This document shows, in pieces, positions 55,856 to 64,000 of a stretch of 64,000 bases of DNA (position 1 is its first letter; each line of letters opens with the position of its first letter). This DNA comes from Paucimonas sp. (GTDB lineage Bacteria; Pseudomonadota; Gammaproteobacteria; Pseudomonadales; Pseudomonadaceae). Location: positions 62,001-126,000 of the forward strand of contig JAIRVG010000026.1 in NCBI GenBank assembly GCA_031253995.1, written 5' to 3'. The translations under genes were made by a program, and so were the position numbers. The notes beneath the pieces were generated by a model, which ran no database searches, was not told the origin of the DNA, and saw nothing but the letters and a program-made list of their open reading frames with translations.

Positions 55856-57934
55856 ATGACCGAGTTGTCCCATGTGTCGGTCACGGCACTGAAAGGCGTT
55901 GGCGAAGCCCTGGCCGAAAAGCTGGCCAAGGTCGGCCTGGAGAACCTCCAGGACGTGCTGTTCCACCTGCCGTTGCGCTACCAGGACCGCACCCGCGTGG
56001 TGCCCATCGGCGCCCTGCGTCCGGGCCAGGATGCGGTGATCGAAGGGGTGGTCAGCGGTGCCGACGTGGTCATGGGCAAGCGCCGCAGCCTGGTGGTGCG
56101 TCTGGGTGACGGCAGCGGCGTGCTCAGCCTGCGCTTCTATCACTTCAGCATGGCGCAGAAGGACGCGCTCAAGCGCGGCACCCACGTGCGCTGCTACGGC
56201 GAAGCCCGGCCAGGCGCTTCCGGCCTGGAGATCTACCACCCGGAATACCGCGTGCTCAACGGCAGCGAGCCACCGCCCCCGGTAGACCAGACCCTGACGC
56301 CGATCTACCCGACCACCGAAGGCCTGACCCAGCAGCGCCTGCGCCAGCTCAGCCAGCAGACCCTGGCGTTGCTCGGCCCACGCAGCCTGCCGGACTGGCT
56401 GCCGGAAGAACTGGCCCGCGACTATCACCTCGGCCCACTGGACGAAGCCATCCGCTACCTGCACCAGCCGCCGGCGGACGCCGATGTCGACGAGCTCGCC
56501 GAAGGCCAGCACTGGGCCCAGCATCGCCTGGCCTTCGAAGAACTGCTGACCCACCAGCTCTCGCAGCAACGCCTGCGGGAAAGCCTGCGGGCCCTGCGCG
56601 CACCGGTGCTGCCCAAGGCGAATCGCCTGCCCAAACAGTTCCTCGCCAACCTGGGCTTCCCGCCGACCGGCGCGCAGCAGCGGGTCGGCAACGAGATCGC
56701 CTACGACCTGAGCCAGCAGGAACCCATGCTGCGCCTGGTCCAGGGTGACGTTGGCGCCGGCAAGACCGTGGTCGCCGCCCTCGCCGCGCTGCAGGCCCTG
56801 GAGGCCGGCTACCAGGTGGCGCTGATGGCCCCCACCGAGATCCTCGCCGAACAGCACTTCATCACCTTCAAGCGCTGGCTGGAGCCACTGGGCATCGAAG
56901 TCGCCTGGCTCGCCGGCAAGCTCAAGGGCAAGGCCCGCGTCACGGCGCTGGAACAGATCGCCACCGGCACGCCGATGGTGGTCGGTACCCATGCGCTGTT
57001 CCAGGAGGAAGTGAAATTCCACAACCTGGCCCTGGCGATCATCGACGAGCAGCACCGCTTCGGCGTGCAGCAGCGCCTGGCGCTGCGCCAGAAGGGTGTC
57101 GGCGGTCGGTTCTGCCCGCACCAGCTGATCATGACCGCGACGCCGATCCCGCGGACCCTGGCGATGAGCGCCTACGCCGACCTCGACACCTCGATCCTCG
57201 ACGAACTGCCGCCCGGGCGCACCCCGGTCAACACCGTGCTGGTGGCCGACAGCCGCCGCTTCGAGGTGGTCGAGCGGGTCCGCGCCGCCTGCGCCGAGGG
57301 GCGCCAGGCCTATTGGGTGTGCACCCTGATCGAAGAGTCCGAGGAACTGACCTGCCAGGCCGCCGAGACCACGTTCGAGGAGCTTTCCAGCGCCCTCGGC
57401 GAGCTGCGCGTCGGCCTGATCCACGGTCGCATGAAACCCGCGGAAAAAGCCGCGGTGATGGCTGAATTCAAGGAAGGTCGCCTGCAATTGCTAGTGGCGA
57501 CCACGGTGATCGAGGTGGGCGTGGACGTACCCAACGCCAGCCTGATGATCATCGAGAACCCCGAGCGCCTGGGCCTGGCCCAGTTGCACCAGTTGCGCGG
57601 CCGGGTCGGGCGCGGCAGCGCGGTGAGTCACTGCGTGCTGCTGTACCACCCGCCACTGTCGCAGATCGGTCGCGAACGCCTGGGGATCATGCGCGAGACC
57701 AATGACGGTTTCGTCATCGCCGAAAAGGACCTGGAGCTGCGTGGCCCCGGGGAAATGCTCGGCACCCGCCAGACCGGCCTGCTGCAGTTCAAGGTCGCAG
57801 ACCTGATGCGCGACGCCGACCTGCTGCCTGCGGTGCGCGACGCGGCCCAGGCCCTGCTGGCGCGCTGGCCCGATCACGTCAGCCCGCTACTGGAACGCTG
57901 GCTGCGTCATGGCCAGCAATATGGCCAGGTGTGA
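55856..57934 (+). CDS. recG: ATP-dependent DNA helicase RecG
   Basis: 692 residues. Wedge domain (about 10-180), then helicase motifs: GDVGAGKTVVAALAAL (I), APTEILAEQHF (Ia), IIDEQHRFGVQQRL (II, DEQH), TATPIPRTLAM (III), and QLRGRVGRGSAVSHCVLLYH (VI). It regresses stalled replication forks and processes R-loops. The start ATG at 55856 directly follows oxyR. Confidence 0.97.
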   Translation: MTELSHVSVTALKGVGEALAEKLAKVGLENLQDVLFHLPLRYQDRTRVVPIGALRPGQDAVIEGVVSGADVVMGKRRSLVVRLGDGSGVLSLRFYHFSMAQKDALKRGTHVRCYGEARPGASGLEIYHPEYRVLNGSEPPPPVDQTLTPIYPTTEGLTQQRLRQLSQQTLALLGPRSLPDWLPEELARDYHLGPLDEAIRYLHQPPADADVDELAEGQHWAQHRLAFEELLTHQLSQQRLRESLRALRAPVLPKANRLPKQFLANLGFPPTGAQQRVGNEIAYDLSQQEPMLRLVQGDVGAGKTVVAALAALQALEAGYQVALMAPTEILAEQHFITFKRWLEPLGIEVAWLAGKLKGKARVTALEQIATGTPMVVGTHALFQEEVKFHNLALAIIDEQHRFGVQQRLALRQKGVGGRFCPHQLIMTATPIPRTLAMSAYADLDTSILDELPPGRTPVNTVLVADSRRFEVVERVRAACAEGRQAYWVCTLIEESEELTCQAAETTFEELSSALGELRVGLIHGRMKPAEKAAVMAEFKEGRLQLLVATTVIEVGVDVPNASLMIIENPERLGLAQLHQLRGRVGRGSAVSHCVLLYHPPLSQIGRERLGIMRETNDGFVIAEKDLELRGPGEMLGTRQTGLLQFKVADLMRDADLLPAVRDAAQALLARWPDHVSPLLERWLRHGQQYGQV

Positions 57935-58013
57935 CGTCTTCGGCGGAATTGGATCCAGCCTGCCGGTCAGGCTGGTTATACTCTTGCCACTGTAAAGAAT
58001 TTGGATACAGACC

Positions 58014-59414
58014 ATGATTGAAGTTGCCCTCGATACCGCAACCCCACAGGTTCCGTCTGTTATCCGGCTGCTGCTCGACAAGCTGGGTGTCGCCTACCGC
58101 GAAGTCGCCGACCACCCGCAGTTGCCGCCTGAAACCCGTATCCAGGCCGTCCTGCTGGACGACTCGGTCGGTGCCCTGATGGTCCTGTTCCCGCAGAGCC
58201 AGCTGCTCGACCTCAGCCGCCTGACCGAACTGACCGGACGCACGCTGGCCGCCGTGCCGCTGGAGCGCCTGCAGCACATGCTCGACAAGCACGGGCTGAA
58301 GATCCTCCCGGGCATCCCGGCGCTGACCAGTTCGCCGTGCCTGTACGAAGAAAGCGTGCTCAAGCCAGCGGCGCTGCTGGTGCAGTCGGGTGAAGCCGGG
58401 CTGTTGCTGGAAATCGAGCGCGACGACTTCCGCAAGATGCTGAGCAAGGCCAGCGCCGGCAAGTTCGGCGAGCTGCTGAGCCAGATCCACCCGAACCTCG
58501 ACCGTCCGGCGGACGACCGCGAGGAAATCACCCAGGCGGTCCAGGCCTTCACCGCACGACGCATCCAGCAACGCCTGGAGTCGACCATCGAGATTCCACC
58601 GCTGGCCGAGACCGCGCAGAAGATCATCAAGCTGCGGGTCGACCCCAACGCCACCATCGACGACATCACCGGCGTGGTGGAAACCGACCCGGCGCTGGCG
58701 GCCCAGGTGGTCAGCTGGGCGGCCTCGCCCTACTACGCCTCGCCGGGCAAGATCCGCTCGGTGGAAGACGCCATCGTCCGCGTGCTGGGCTTCGACCTGG
58801 TGATCAACCTGGCGCTGGGCCTGGCCCTGGGCAAGACCCTGAGCCTGCCGAAGGATCACCCGCAGCACACCACGCCGTACTGGCAGCAATCGATCTACAC
58901 CGCCGCGGTGATCGAGGGCCTGACCCGGGCCATGCCGCGGGCCGAACGCCCTGAAGCCGGCCTGACCTACCTGGCGGGCCTGCTGCACAACTTCGGCTAC
59001 CTGCTGCTGGCCCACGTGTTCCCGCCGCATTTCTCGCTGATCTGCCGGCATCTGGAGGTCAATCCGCACGTCTGCCACAGCTATGTCGAACAGCACCTGC
59101 TGGGGATCAGCCGCGAGCAGATCGGTTCCTGGCTGATGCGTTTCTGGGACATGCCGGACGAGCTGGCCACCGCCCTGCGCTTCCAGCACGACCCGCACTA
59201 CGCCGGCGACCATTCGCCGTTCGCCAACCTGGTGTGCCTGTCGGTGCGCCTGCTGCGCGCCCGTGGCATCGGCTCGGGGCCGGACGAAGCGATCCCGGAC
59301 GAGCTGCTGGAGCGCCTGAACATCAGCCGCGAGAAGGCCGAGGATGTGGTGAACAAGGTGCTGGAAGCGGAAGTGATGTTGCGCGAGCTGGCTTCGCAGT
59401 TCAGCCAGCACTGA
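58014..59414 (+). CDS. YbaK-domain plus HDOD-domain protein
   Basis: 466 residues. The N-terminal 160 resemble YbaK/tRNA-editing deacylase domains (IRLLLDKLGVAYREVADHPQ, QAVLLDDSVGALMVLFPQSQ). The C-terminal part is an HDOD domain (IEIPPLAETAQKIIKLRVDP, AGLLHNFGYLLLAHVFPPHF), related to HD-GYP but with no full catalytic HD motif. Such hybrids are thought to be signalling proteins; the partner is unknown. It stands where PA5346 does. Confidence 0.87.
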   Translation: MIEVALDTATPQVPSVIRLLLDKLGVAYREVADHPQLPPETRIQAVLLDDSVGALMVLFPQSQLLDLSRLTELTGRTLAAVPLERLQHMLDKHGLKILPGIPALTSSPCLYEESVLKPAALLVQSGEAGLLLEIERDDFRKMLSKASAGKFGELLSQIHPNLDRPADDREEITQAVQAFTARRIQQRLESTIEIPPLAETAQKIIKLRVDPNATIDDITGVVETDPALAAQVVSWAASPYYASPGKIRSVEDAIVRVLGFDLVINLALGLALGKTLSLPKDHPQHTTPYWQQSIYTAAVIEGLTRAMPRAERPEAGLTYLAGLLHNFGYLLLAHVFPPHFSLICRHLEVNPHVCHSYVEQHLLGISREQIGSWLMRFWDMPDELATALRFQHDPHYAGDHSPFANLVCLSVRLLRARGIGSGPDEAIPDELLERLNISREKAEDVVNKVLEAEVMLRELASQFSQH

Positions 59415-59424
59415 AACAGATCGA

Positions 59425-59472
59425 CGCGGACCCTGTGGGAGCGGGTTTACCCGCTCCCACAGGGTCCGCGTA
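59425..59472. repeat. REP hairpin between two convergent genes
   Basis: Perfect 23-bp inverted repeat beginning ACGCGGACCCTGTGGGAGC with a TT loop. It carries the same core as other REPs here, but folded on itself with almost no spacer. Confidence 0.92.
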
Positions 59473-59490
59473 CTGCTTGAGAGTGTTGTC

Positions 59491-59865
59491 TCAGCCTTTC
59501 TTCTTCGGTTTCAGGTACTTCATCAAGCCCTGGAACCACATCACCAGCGCCGGATTGCCCTTGATCTGGATGGTCTTGTCCTGAATCCCCTGCATGAACG
59601 CCAGCTGCTTGTTCTTCGCCTGCAGGGTCTCGAAACCGAATGCCGCATCCTTGAACGCAATGGCGAACGCCGGTTCCGGGTAGGTGCCGCCGCTGCTGCT
59701 GATACGGCTGTCTTTCACGATGAAATGCCGGGCGGCCTTGCCGTCCAGGGTCTGGAGCTGGAACACCAGGTCCTTGTCCTTCAATTGCTGCTGGAACGCC
59801 GGATTCTTGCGGCTGGCCCGGGACATCAACAGCCCCATGGCCCAAAGGAGAAAGCGGAACTTCAT
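59491..59865 (-). CDS. Small membrane-anchored SCP2-like protein
   Basis: 124 residues. It begins MKFRFLLWAMGLLMSRASR, a short hydrophobic stretch that looks like an anchor, then LVFQLQTLDGKAARHFIVKD, AFAIAFKDAAFGFETLQAKN and IQDKTIQIKGNPALVMWFQG, a pattern like sterol-carrier-protein-2 domains. Lipid binding is plausible. ATG at 59865 is preceded by GAGGCGC. Function unknown. Confidence 0.7.
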   Translation of the reverse strand: MKFRFLLWAMGLLMSRASRKNPAFQQQLKDKDLVFQLQTLDGKAARHFIVKDSRISSSGGTYPEPAFAIAFKDAAFGFETLQAKNKQLAFMQGIQDKTIQIKGNPALVMWFQGLMKYLKPKKKG

Positions 59866-59935
59866 GAATGCGCCTCGGTGAAAAAGTGACTGGCCGGCGC
59901 AGTTTATCCTTTTAGTGAACGAAAGCCACAAAACA

Positions 59936-59963
59936 AAACGGGCATCCCCTGGGATGCCCGTTT
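59936..59963. terminator. Terminator between HU and the SCP2-like gene
   Basis: Perfect 13-bp stem AAACGGGCATCCC / GGGATGCCCGTTT, loop CT. It lies 25 bases past the HU stop codon and is symmetrical, so either strand may use it. Confidence 0.88.
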
Positions 59964-59988
59964 GCACTGCATTCACTGGATCAGGTCA

Positions 59989-60261
59989 TCAATTGACCGT
60001 GTCCTTGAGATTCTTGCCTGGCTTGAACGCAACGGTGTTGCTGGCCTTGATCTTCACCGGCTCGCCGGTTTGCGGGTTCTTGCCGGTGCGGGCACCGCGG
60101 TGACGCCGTTCGAAGGTACCGAAACCAACCAGGGTCACGTTTTCATTTTGCCCCAATGCGTTGGTGATTTCTTCCAGCAGGGCGTTCAGTACACGGTTGG
60201 CCTGTTCTTTGGTGAGGTCGGCCTTTTCGGCGATGGCTGCGGCGAGTTCGGGTTTACGCAT
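59989..60261 (-). CDS. HU-family DNA-binding protein
   Basis: 90 residues. MRKPELAAAIAEKADLTKEQ, then NENVTLVGFGTFERRHRGAR and the DNA-gripping arm TGKNPQTGEPVKIKASNTVA. It is a HU-type nucleoid protein; its position matches PA5348, one of several HU genes of Pseudomonas. Confidence 0.95.
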   Translation of the reverse strand: MRKPELAAAIAEKADLTKEQANRVLNALLEEITNALGQNENVTLVGFGTFERRHRGARTGKNPQTGEPVKIKASNTVAFKPGKNLKDTVN

Positions 60262-60448
60262 GGTGAAGCCTCTTTGACGGAATTTTTGTTGTTATGCCGT
60301 GCTGCCTTTGAAAGCAGCGCCCAAGGCACCGCAGGCTCTAAACTGCGGCAGACGGAAGTGAGGATGGCACGCCGCCAAGGGCCGCGCCAGTCTCTGCGCG
60401 GCCATTGGGCGGGCAATGGAAGGGTAAATCCGACAGAACGACCGGTAT

Positions 60449-61597
60449 TTACGCCAGAAGGGGCGGAAGCTGGCGATTCAACGCCAACTTCTCCATCACC
60501 GCGGTACCGGTGAGGGCGTAGCCCAGCAGTTGGCCCTGAGCATCGTGGCAGAGCACTTTCAGGTCGCCGCCCTGGCCTTCGACGCTCCAGGTTCCCTCCA
60601 TGCCAAGGGGCGGCGGCGATACCACCAGCGGGCATACCGGGGTCTTCACAGTGACCGGCATCGGCCCGTAGCTGACCGCGGTGGGGTTGCCGGCCAGGGT
60701 TTGCGCCAGCGCCCGGGCACTGGTCATCAGGGGCATCACGTAGAGCAGGTTGAGGCCATCGACCTCGGCACAATCGCCCAGGGCGAAGATATTGGCGTGG
60801 GACGTGCGCAGCTCACGGTCCACCACCACGCCACGGTTGATGCGCAAGCCGGCGGCGGCCGCGAGGTCGGTGCGCGGCCTCAGGCCCACCGCCGACACCA
60901 CCAGGTCGCAGGCGATCACGGAACCGTCCGACAGATGCGCCTCCAGCCCCTCGCCCGCCCGTTCCAGGCGGTTCAGCACCGGCCCCAGGTGGAAACGCAC
61001 GCCCAGCCCTTCCAGGCCGGCCTGGACCGCCGCCGCAGCCGCCGGGTGCAGCAGGGTCGGCATGACCTGTTCGCACGGTGCCACCAGCTCCACCTCGAAC
61101 CCGCCCAGGCTCATGTCGTTGGCGAATTCGCAGCCGATCAGGCCGGCGCCGAGGATCAGCACCCGGCGCTTGCCGGCCGCTGCGGCGCGAAAGCGCGCGT
61201 AGTCTTCGAGATCGTTGATCGGGAACACCGCATCGCCCGCGTCGCCTTCGATCGGCACCCGCACGGTCTCCGCGCCCCAGGCCAGGATCAGGTCGCGGTA
61301 GCGCACCTGCTCTTCACCGATCCACAGGCGCTTGTGGCCCGGATCGATGCCGCTGATGCGGGTGTGGGTGCGGATCTCGGCCTTGAGCTGGTCGGCCATG
61401 GCGCCCGGCTCGGCCATGCTCAGGCCGTCGGCGTCCTTGCTCTTGGCAAAACCGGTCGAGAGCATCGGTTTGGAATAGGAGCGGCCATCGTCCGCGCTGA
61501 TCAGCAACAACGGCGTCTCGCCGTCGAGCTTGCGAAATTCGCGGGCGAGGTTGTAGCCCGCCAGTCCAGTGCCGATTATCACGACGGGATCGGTCAT
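60449..61597 (-). CDS. Rubredoxin-NAD(+) reductase
   Basis: 382 residues. FAD motif [23 protein letters not shown] motif [20 protein letters not shown], second FAD site [16 protein letters not shown]. It passes electrons from NADH to rubredoxin, for alkane oxidation or oxidative-stress reactions. It lies directly downstream of the rubredoxin gene on the same strand. Confidence 0.93.
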   Translation of the reverse strand: MTDPVVIIGTGLAGYNLAREFRKLDGETPLLLISADDGRSYSKPMLSTGFAKSKDADGLSMAEPGAMADQLKAEIRTHTRISGIDPGHKRLWIGEEQVRYRDLILAWGAETVRVPIEGDAGDAVFPINDLEDYARFRAAAAGKRRVLILGAGLIGCEFANDMSLGGFEVELVAPCEQVMPTLLHPAAAAAVQAGLEGLGVRFHLGPVLNRLERAGEGLEAHLSDGSVIACDLVVSAVGLRPRTDLAAAAGLRINRGVVVDRELRTSHANIFALGDCAEVDGLNLLYVMPLMTSARALAQTLAGNPTAVSYGPMPVTVKTPVCPLVVSPPPLGMEGTWSVEGQGGDLKVLCHDAQGQLLGYALTGTAVMEKLALNRQLPPLLA

Positions 61598-61630
61598 GCC
61601 TTGAATGTCCTTGTCAGGGTGAAAAACAGA

Positions 61631-61798
61631 TCAGCCGATGGCGATCATTTCGAAATCGGTCTTGCCGACGCCGCAATCCGGGCACAGCCAGTCTTGCGGT
61701 ACGTCTTCCCAGCGGGTGCCCGGGGCGATGCCGTCGTCCGGCCAGCCCTCGGCCTCGTCATAGATCAGGCCGCATACGATGCATTGCCACTTTTTCAT
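61631..61798 (-). CDS. rubA: Rubredoxin
   Basis: 55 residues: [20 protein letters not shown] and [13 protein letters not shown] supply the four cysteines that bind one iron. It is the partner of the reductase encoded 33 bases downstream. P. aeruginosa has two rubredoxin genes here (rubA1, rubA2); this window has one. Confidence 0.97.
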   Translation of the reverse strand: MKKWQCIVCGLIYDEAEGWPDDGIAPGTRWEDVPQDWLCPDCGVGKTDFEMIAIG

Positions 61799-61961
61799 CA
61801 CGTGTTCTCCTCATGTTCAGGCTGGGCACGATCATGGTTTTTTTCGAATGGGCGATCGGGCCTTCAGCGGGCTTTGTACTGAGCCCGGCCAGGCGATGCA
61901 AGCCGCCGTGGTAAACATGTTAAGCTCCGGCGCTTCACTGGCCTGTAACCGCATACCTACC

Positions 61962-62528
61962 GTGCCAAACGAATCCCCGCAATATCCTGCCGCGCAATGG
62001 ACGCTCCATACGCCGCAGCTCGCCGCGAAGACCCCGGCGCTGATCCTCGACTGGCTGTTCGACCAGGGCTCCCTGACCCGTCGTCTGACCCGTCTTTCCA
62101 TCGATAATTTCTCCGTGACGCCGCTGTTCGAAGGCTGGCAGCCGCTGCGTGACGACGAATGCCTGAGCCTGGGCCTGGCGCCCGGCAGCGAGGGCTGGGT
62201 CCGCGAGGTGTACCTGCGCGGCCACGGCGAGCCTTGGGTGTTCGCCCGCAGCGTGGCTGGTCGCGAGGCCCTGCGCGAAGACGGCCTCGACATGGAAGCG
62301 CTGGGCAGCCGCTCGCTGGGCGAACTGCTGTTCTGCGACCAGGGCTTCGCCCGCCAGGCCATCGAGGTCTGCCACTACCCGGCGGCGTGGCTGCCTGCCG
62401 AACAGGCCGTCGACGCCCTGTGGGGCCGGCGTTCGCGCTTCGACCGTGGCGGGCTGCGCCTGCTGGTGGCCGAAGTGTTCCTGCCTGCCCTGTGGCAGGC
62501 CACCACGGCGTTCGAGGAGGTGCGCTGA
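61962..62528 (+). CDS. ubiC: Chorismate pyruvate-lyase
   Basis: 188 residues. [57 protein letters not shown] and [13 protein letters not shown] match UbiC with its product-binding residues. It makes 4-hydroxybenzoate for ubiquinone. GTG at 61962 begins [15 protein letters not shown] as in other Pseudomonas UbiC; no clear ribosome site precedes it, and an upstream ATG at 61917 is possible. The stop codon overlaps the ubiA ATG (TGATG). Confidence 0.93.
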   Translation: MPNESPQYPAAQWTLHTPQLAAKTPALILDWLFDQGSLTRRLTRLSIDNFSVTPLFEGWQPLRDDECLSLGLAPGSEGWVREVYLRGHGEPWVFARSVAGREALREDGLDMEALGSRSLGELLFCDQGFARQAIEVCHYPAAWLPAEQAVDALWGRRSRFDRGGLRLLVAEVFLPALWQATTAFEEVR

Positions 62529-63418
62529 TGTACCTGGATCTGCTCAAGTCGCTCAACCGCCTGCACCCGCGGGCCTGGGACTTCATCCAGCTGAGCCGCA
62601 TGGACAAGCCGATCGGCATCTACCTGTTGCTGTGGCCGACCCTTTCGGCGGTGTGGATCGCCGGCAACGGCTCGCCGACCGTGGCCAACGTGCTGATCTT
62701 CCTGTTCGGCGTGGTGTTCATGCGCGCTGCAGGCTGCGCGATCAACGACTTCGCCGACCGCAAGGTGGATGGCCACGTCAAGCGCACGGCAGAGCGTCCG
62801 CTGGCCGCCGGACGGATCAGTGGCCGCGAGGCGCTGACGCTGTTCGGGGTGCTGCTGGGCATCAGTTTCCTGCTGGTGCTGTGCACCAACCAGAAGACCG
62901 TGCTGCTGTCGTTCGGCGCGGTGGCGCTGGCGGCCTGCTACCCGTTCATGAAGCGCTACACCTACTACCCGCAGGTGGTGCTGGGCGCGGCGTACTCGTG
63001 GGGCATTCCCATGGCCTTCACCGCGGCCACCGGCGAGTTGCCGGCGATCGCCTGGCTGCTGTACATCGCCAACCTGCTGTGGACCGTGGGCTATGACACC
63101 TACTACGCCATGGTCGACCGTGACGATGACCTGAAGATCGGCGTGAAGTCCACGGCGATCCTGTTCGGCGAAGCCGACCGCACCATCATCCTGTCGCTGC
63201 AGGGCGCGTCGCTGCTGTGCCTGCTGCTGGCGGGCAACCAGTTCGGCCTGGGCGGCTGGTTCCATCTGGGGCTGCTGGGAGCGGCGCTGTGCTTCGCCTG
63301 GGAGTACTGGTCGACCCGCGGGCTGGAGCGGGAGGCCTGCTTCAAGGCGTTCCTGCACAACCATTGGGCGGGGTTCATCATCTTTGTCAGCATCGTGATC
63401 GATTACGCGACCCGCTGA
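62528..63418 (+). CDS. ubiA: 4-hydroxybenzoate octaprenyltransferase
   Basis: 296 residues, about eight or nine membrane helices. The two aspartate-rich motifs are [20 protein letters not shown] and [20 protein letters not shown]. It attaches the polyprenyl chain in the inner membrane in the second step of ubiquinone synthesis. Overlaps ubiC by one base. Confidence 0.97.
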   Translation: MYLDLLKSLNRLHPRAWDFIQLSRMDKPIGIYLLLWPTLSAVWIAGNGSPTVANVLIFLFGVVFMRAAGCAINDFADRKVDGHVKRTAERPLAAGRISGREALTLFGVLLGISFLLVLCTNQKTVLLSFGAVALAACYPFMKRYTYYPQVVLGAAYSWGIPMAFTAATGELPAIAWLLYIANLLWTVGYDTYYAMVDRDDDLKIGVKSTAILFGEADRTIILSLQGASLLCLLLAGNQFGLGGWFHLGLLGAALCFAWEYWSTRGLEREACFKAFLHNHWAGFIIFVSIVIDYATR

Positions 63419-63421
63419 AGC

Positions 63422-63449
63422 GACGCGGACCCCACACAGGGTCCGCGTC
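63422..63449. terminator. Hairpin between convergent ubiA and the secreted-protein gene
   Basis: GACGCGGACCC / GGGTCCGCGTC, a perfect 11-bp stem with loop CACACA. It looks like a shortened relative of the REP at 59425-59472 (same GACGCGGACCC outer arms, core missing). No T-run. Confidence 0.6.
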
Positions 63450-63456
63450 TGCCTTT

Positions 63457-63825
63457 CTATGGCTTGGCCGCGTGCCAAACATCCTTCATGCCGTCACCGG
63501 TCATGTCCCCGGCCTTCTTGTCCTTGACGAAGGTGTACAGCGGCTTGCCGTCGTAGGCCCACTGCATGCTGCCATCGTCACGCTTGACCTGCGTCCACTT
63601 GCCTTCGGCCTTGTCACCGGCCTTGACCATCAGCGGCGGCCAGTTCGTCGCGCAGTCGCCATTGCACATGGACTTGCCACCGCTGTCCTTGTCGAAGGTG
63701 TAGAGGGTCATCCCGGCGTGGTCCACCAGCATGCCTCCCTTCTCCATGGCCGGCTGGGCTGCCGCCACCCCCGGGACCAGCAGGGTTGCGCAGAGCGCCA
63801 TCCAGTTCAGCGTATGTCGTGTCAT
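63457..63825 (-). CDS. Small secreted COG4315-type protein
   Basis: 122 residues. Signal peptide MTRHTLNWMALCATLLVPG, cleavage near AAAQ. The repeat segment MLVDHAGMTLYTFDKDSGG, MCNGDCATNWPPLMV and WAYDGKPLYTFVKDKKAGD matches the secreted-repeat family of unknown function. One cysteine pair (MCNGDC). ATG at 63825 has GGTGA upstream; GTG at 63834 is an alternative. It is divergent from phoB with about 150 bases between them. Confidence 0.88.
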   Translation of the reverse strand: MTRHTLNWMALCATLLVPGVAAAQPAMEKGGMLVDHAGMTLYTFDKDSGGKSMCNGDCATNWPPLMVKAGDKAEGKWTQVKRDDGSMQWAYDGKPLYTFVKDKKAGDMTGDGMKDVWHAAKP

Positions 63826-63903
63826 TGGATTCACCGTTTTTATTGAGTAGCAGGACTTTCAAGCCTAGTTCAGTAACAGGAAGTTGCTGCAACGTCCCCC
63901 GAC

Positions 63904-63921
63904 TTGTCACACAGCTGCAAT
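63904..63921 (+). promoter_or_regulatory. Probable Pho box upstream of phoB
   Basis: TTGTCAC-ACAG-CTGCAAT fits the 7-4-7 layout of the PhoB box (two CTGTCAT-like repeats); the first half is a good match, the second weaker. phoB is autoregulated in other bacteria. It lies 55 bases before the phoB start and also upstream of the divergent secreted-protein gene. Confidence 0.6.
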
Positions 63922-63975
63922 AATTCCGTTATCTAATGCGGGCCAAGACACCTGAAGCTGGGGAGAGGTTTAAGC

Positions 63976-64000
63976 ATGGTTGGCAGAAATATTCTGATCG
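63976..64000 (+). CDS. phoB: Phosphate regulon response regulator PhoB (N-terminal 8 residues)
   Basis: ATG at 63976 follows GGGAGAGG at 63961-63968. The eight visible codons read MVGRNILI, as at the start of Pseudomonas PhoB, and the position after ubiA agrees with PA5360. The rest lies outside the window. Confidence 0.85.

Noticed and set aside
54941..57487. 848-codon minus-strand frame across oxyR and recG
   Set aside because: Antisense shadow of GC-rich codons; oxyR and recG are complete with all motifs on the plus strand.

Overview
The window reads as a chromosomal segment of a Pseudomonas species, probably of the fluorescens/putida side of the genus. It is GC-rich, and its gene order follows the Pseudomonas core block dad genes - rpmBG - radC - coaBC - dut - algC - argB - pyrE - crc - rph - yicC - gmk - rpoZ - spoT - oxyR - recG - rubredoxin - ubiCA - phoB. 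Pseudomonas-type REP palindromes lie between genes. The assignment rests on recalled gene order and protein resemblance; no database was searched.

Layout. 1-5.5 kb: a Sel1-repeat protein (cut by the left edge), a divergent WYL regulator, and a four-gene sulfonate/sulfate-ester-type operon (TauD-like dioxygenase, binding protein, ATPase, permease). 5.8-14.3 kb: a CoA-transferase-like protein, cytochrome c5, a PauR-like regulator, the D-/L-alanine catabolic genes dadX-ridA-dadA with divergent dadR, a YkgJ-type Cys-cluster protein and a gamma-glutamylputrescine-oxidase-like flavoenzyme. 14.3-17.8 kb: a DUF1127 gene divergent from a MocR regulator, then a lipoprotein of the phospholipase D family. 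17.8-25.9 kb: an accessory type VI secretion island with no core secretion genes. It reads vgrG, DUF4123 chaperone, a 1051-residue VasX/BTH_I2691-type membrane effector, two DUF6708 putative immunity genes and a PAAR protein, all on the minus strand and mostly overlapping. 26-29.6 kb: an MFS transporter, an aminoaldehyde dehydrogenase, a cupin and an I78 inhibitor-like protein. 29.7-41.2 kb: core genes rpmG/rpmB to gmk. 41.3-47.7 kb: a polyamine-catabolism cluster (permease, glutamine amidotransferase, a second aldehyde dehydrogenase, a frameshifted glutamine-synthetase-like gene) with a divergent LysR gene, placed between gmk and rpoZ. 47.8-64 kb: rpoZ, spoT, ridA, exbB-exbD-tonB, oxyR-recG, an HDOD protein, HU, rubredoxin and its reductase, ubiC-ubiA, a small secreted protein, and the first 25 bases of phoB behind a probable Pho box.

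Working together: the polyamine genes in three places (13.0 kb oxidase, 27.2 kb dehydrogenase, 41.3-46.6 kb cluster, plus the PauR-like regulator at 8.4 kb) outline a gamma-glutamyl route from putrescine to GABA. The synthetase that should open the route is broken in this sequence. The most interesting accessory region is the type VI island. Its two DUF6708 genes are nearly identical except in the membrane/loop segment, and a scrap of a second effector C-terminus lies between them, which suggests stepwise duplication of effector-immunity units. The vgrG start codon lies in a long perfect hairpin.
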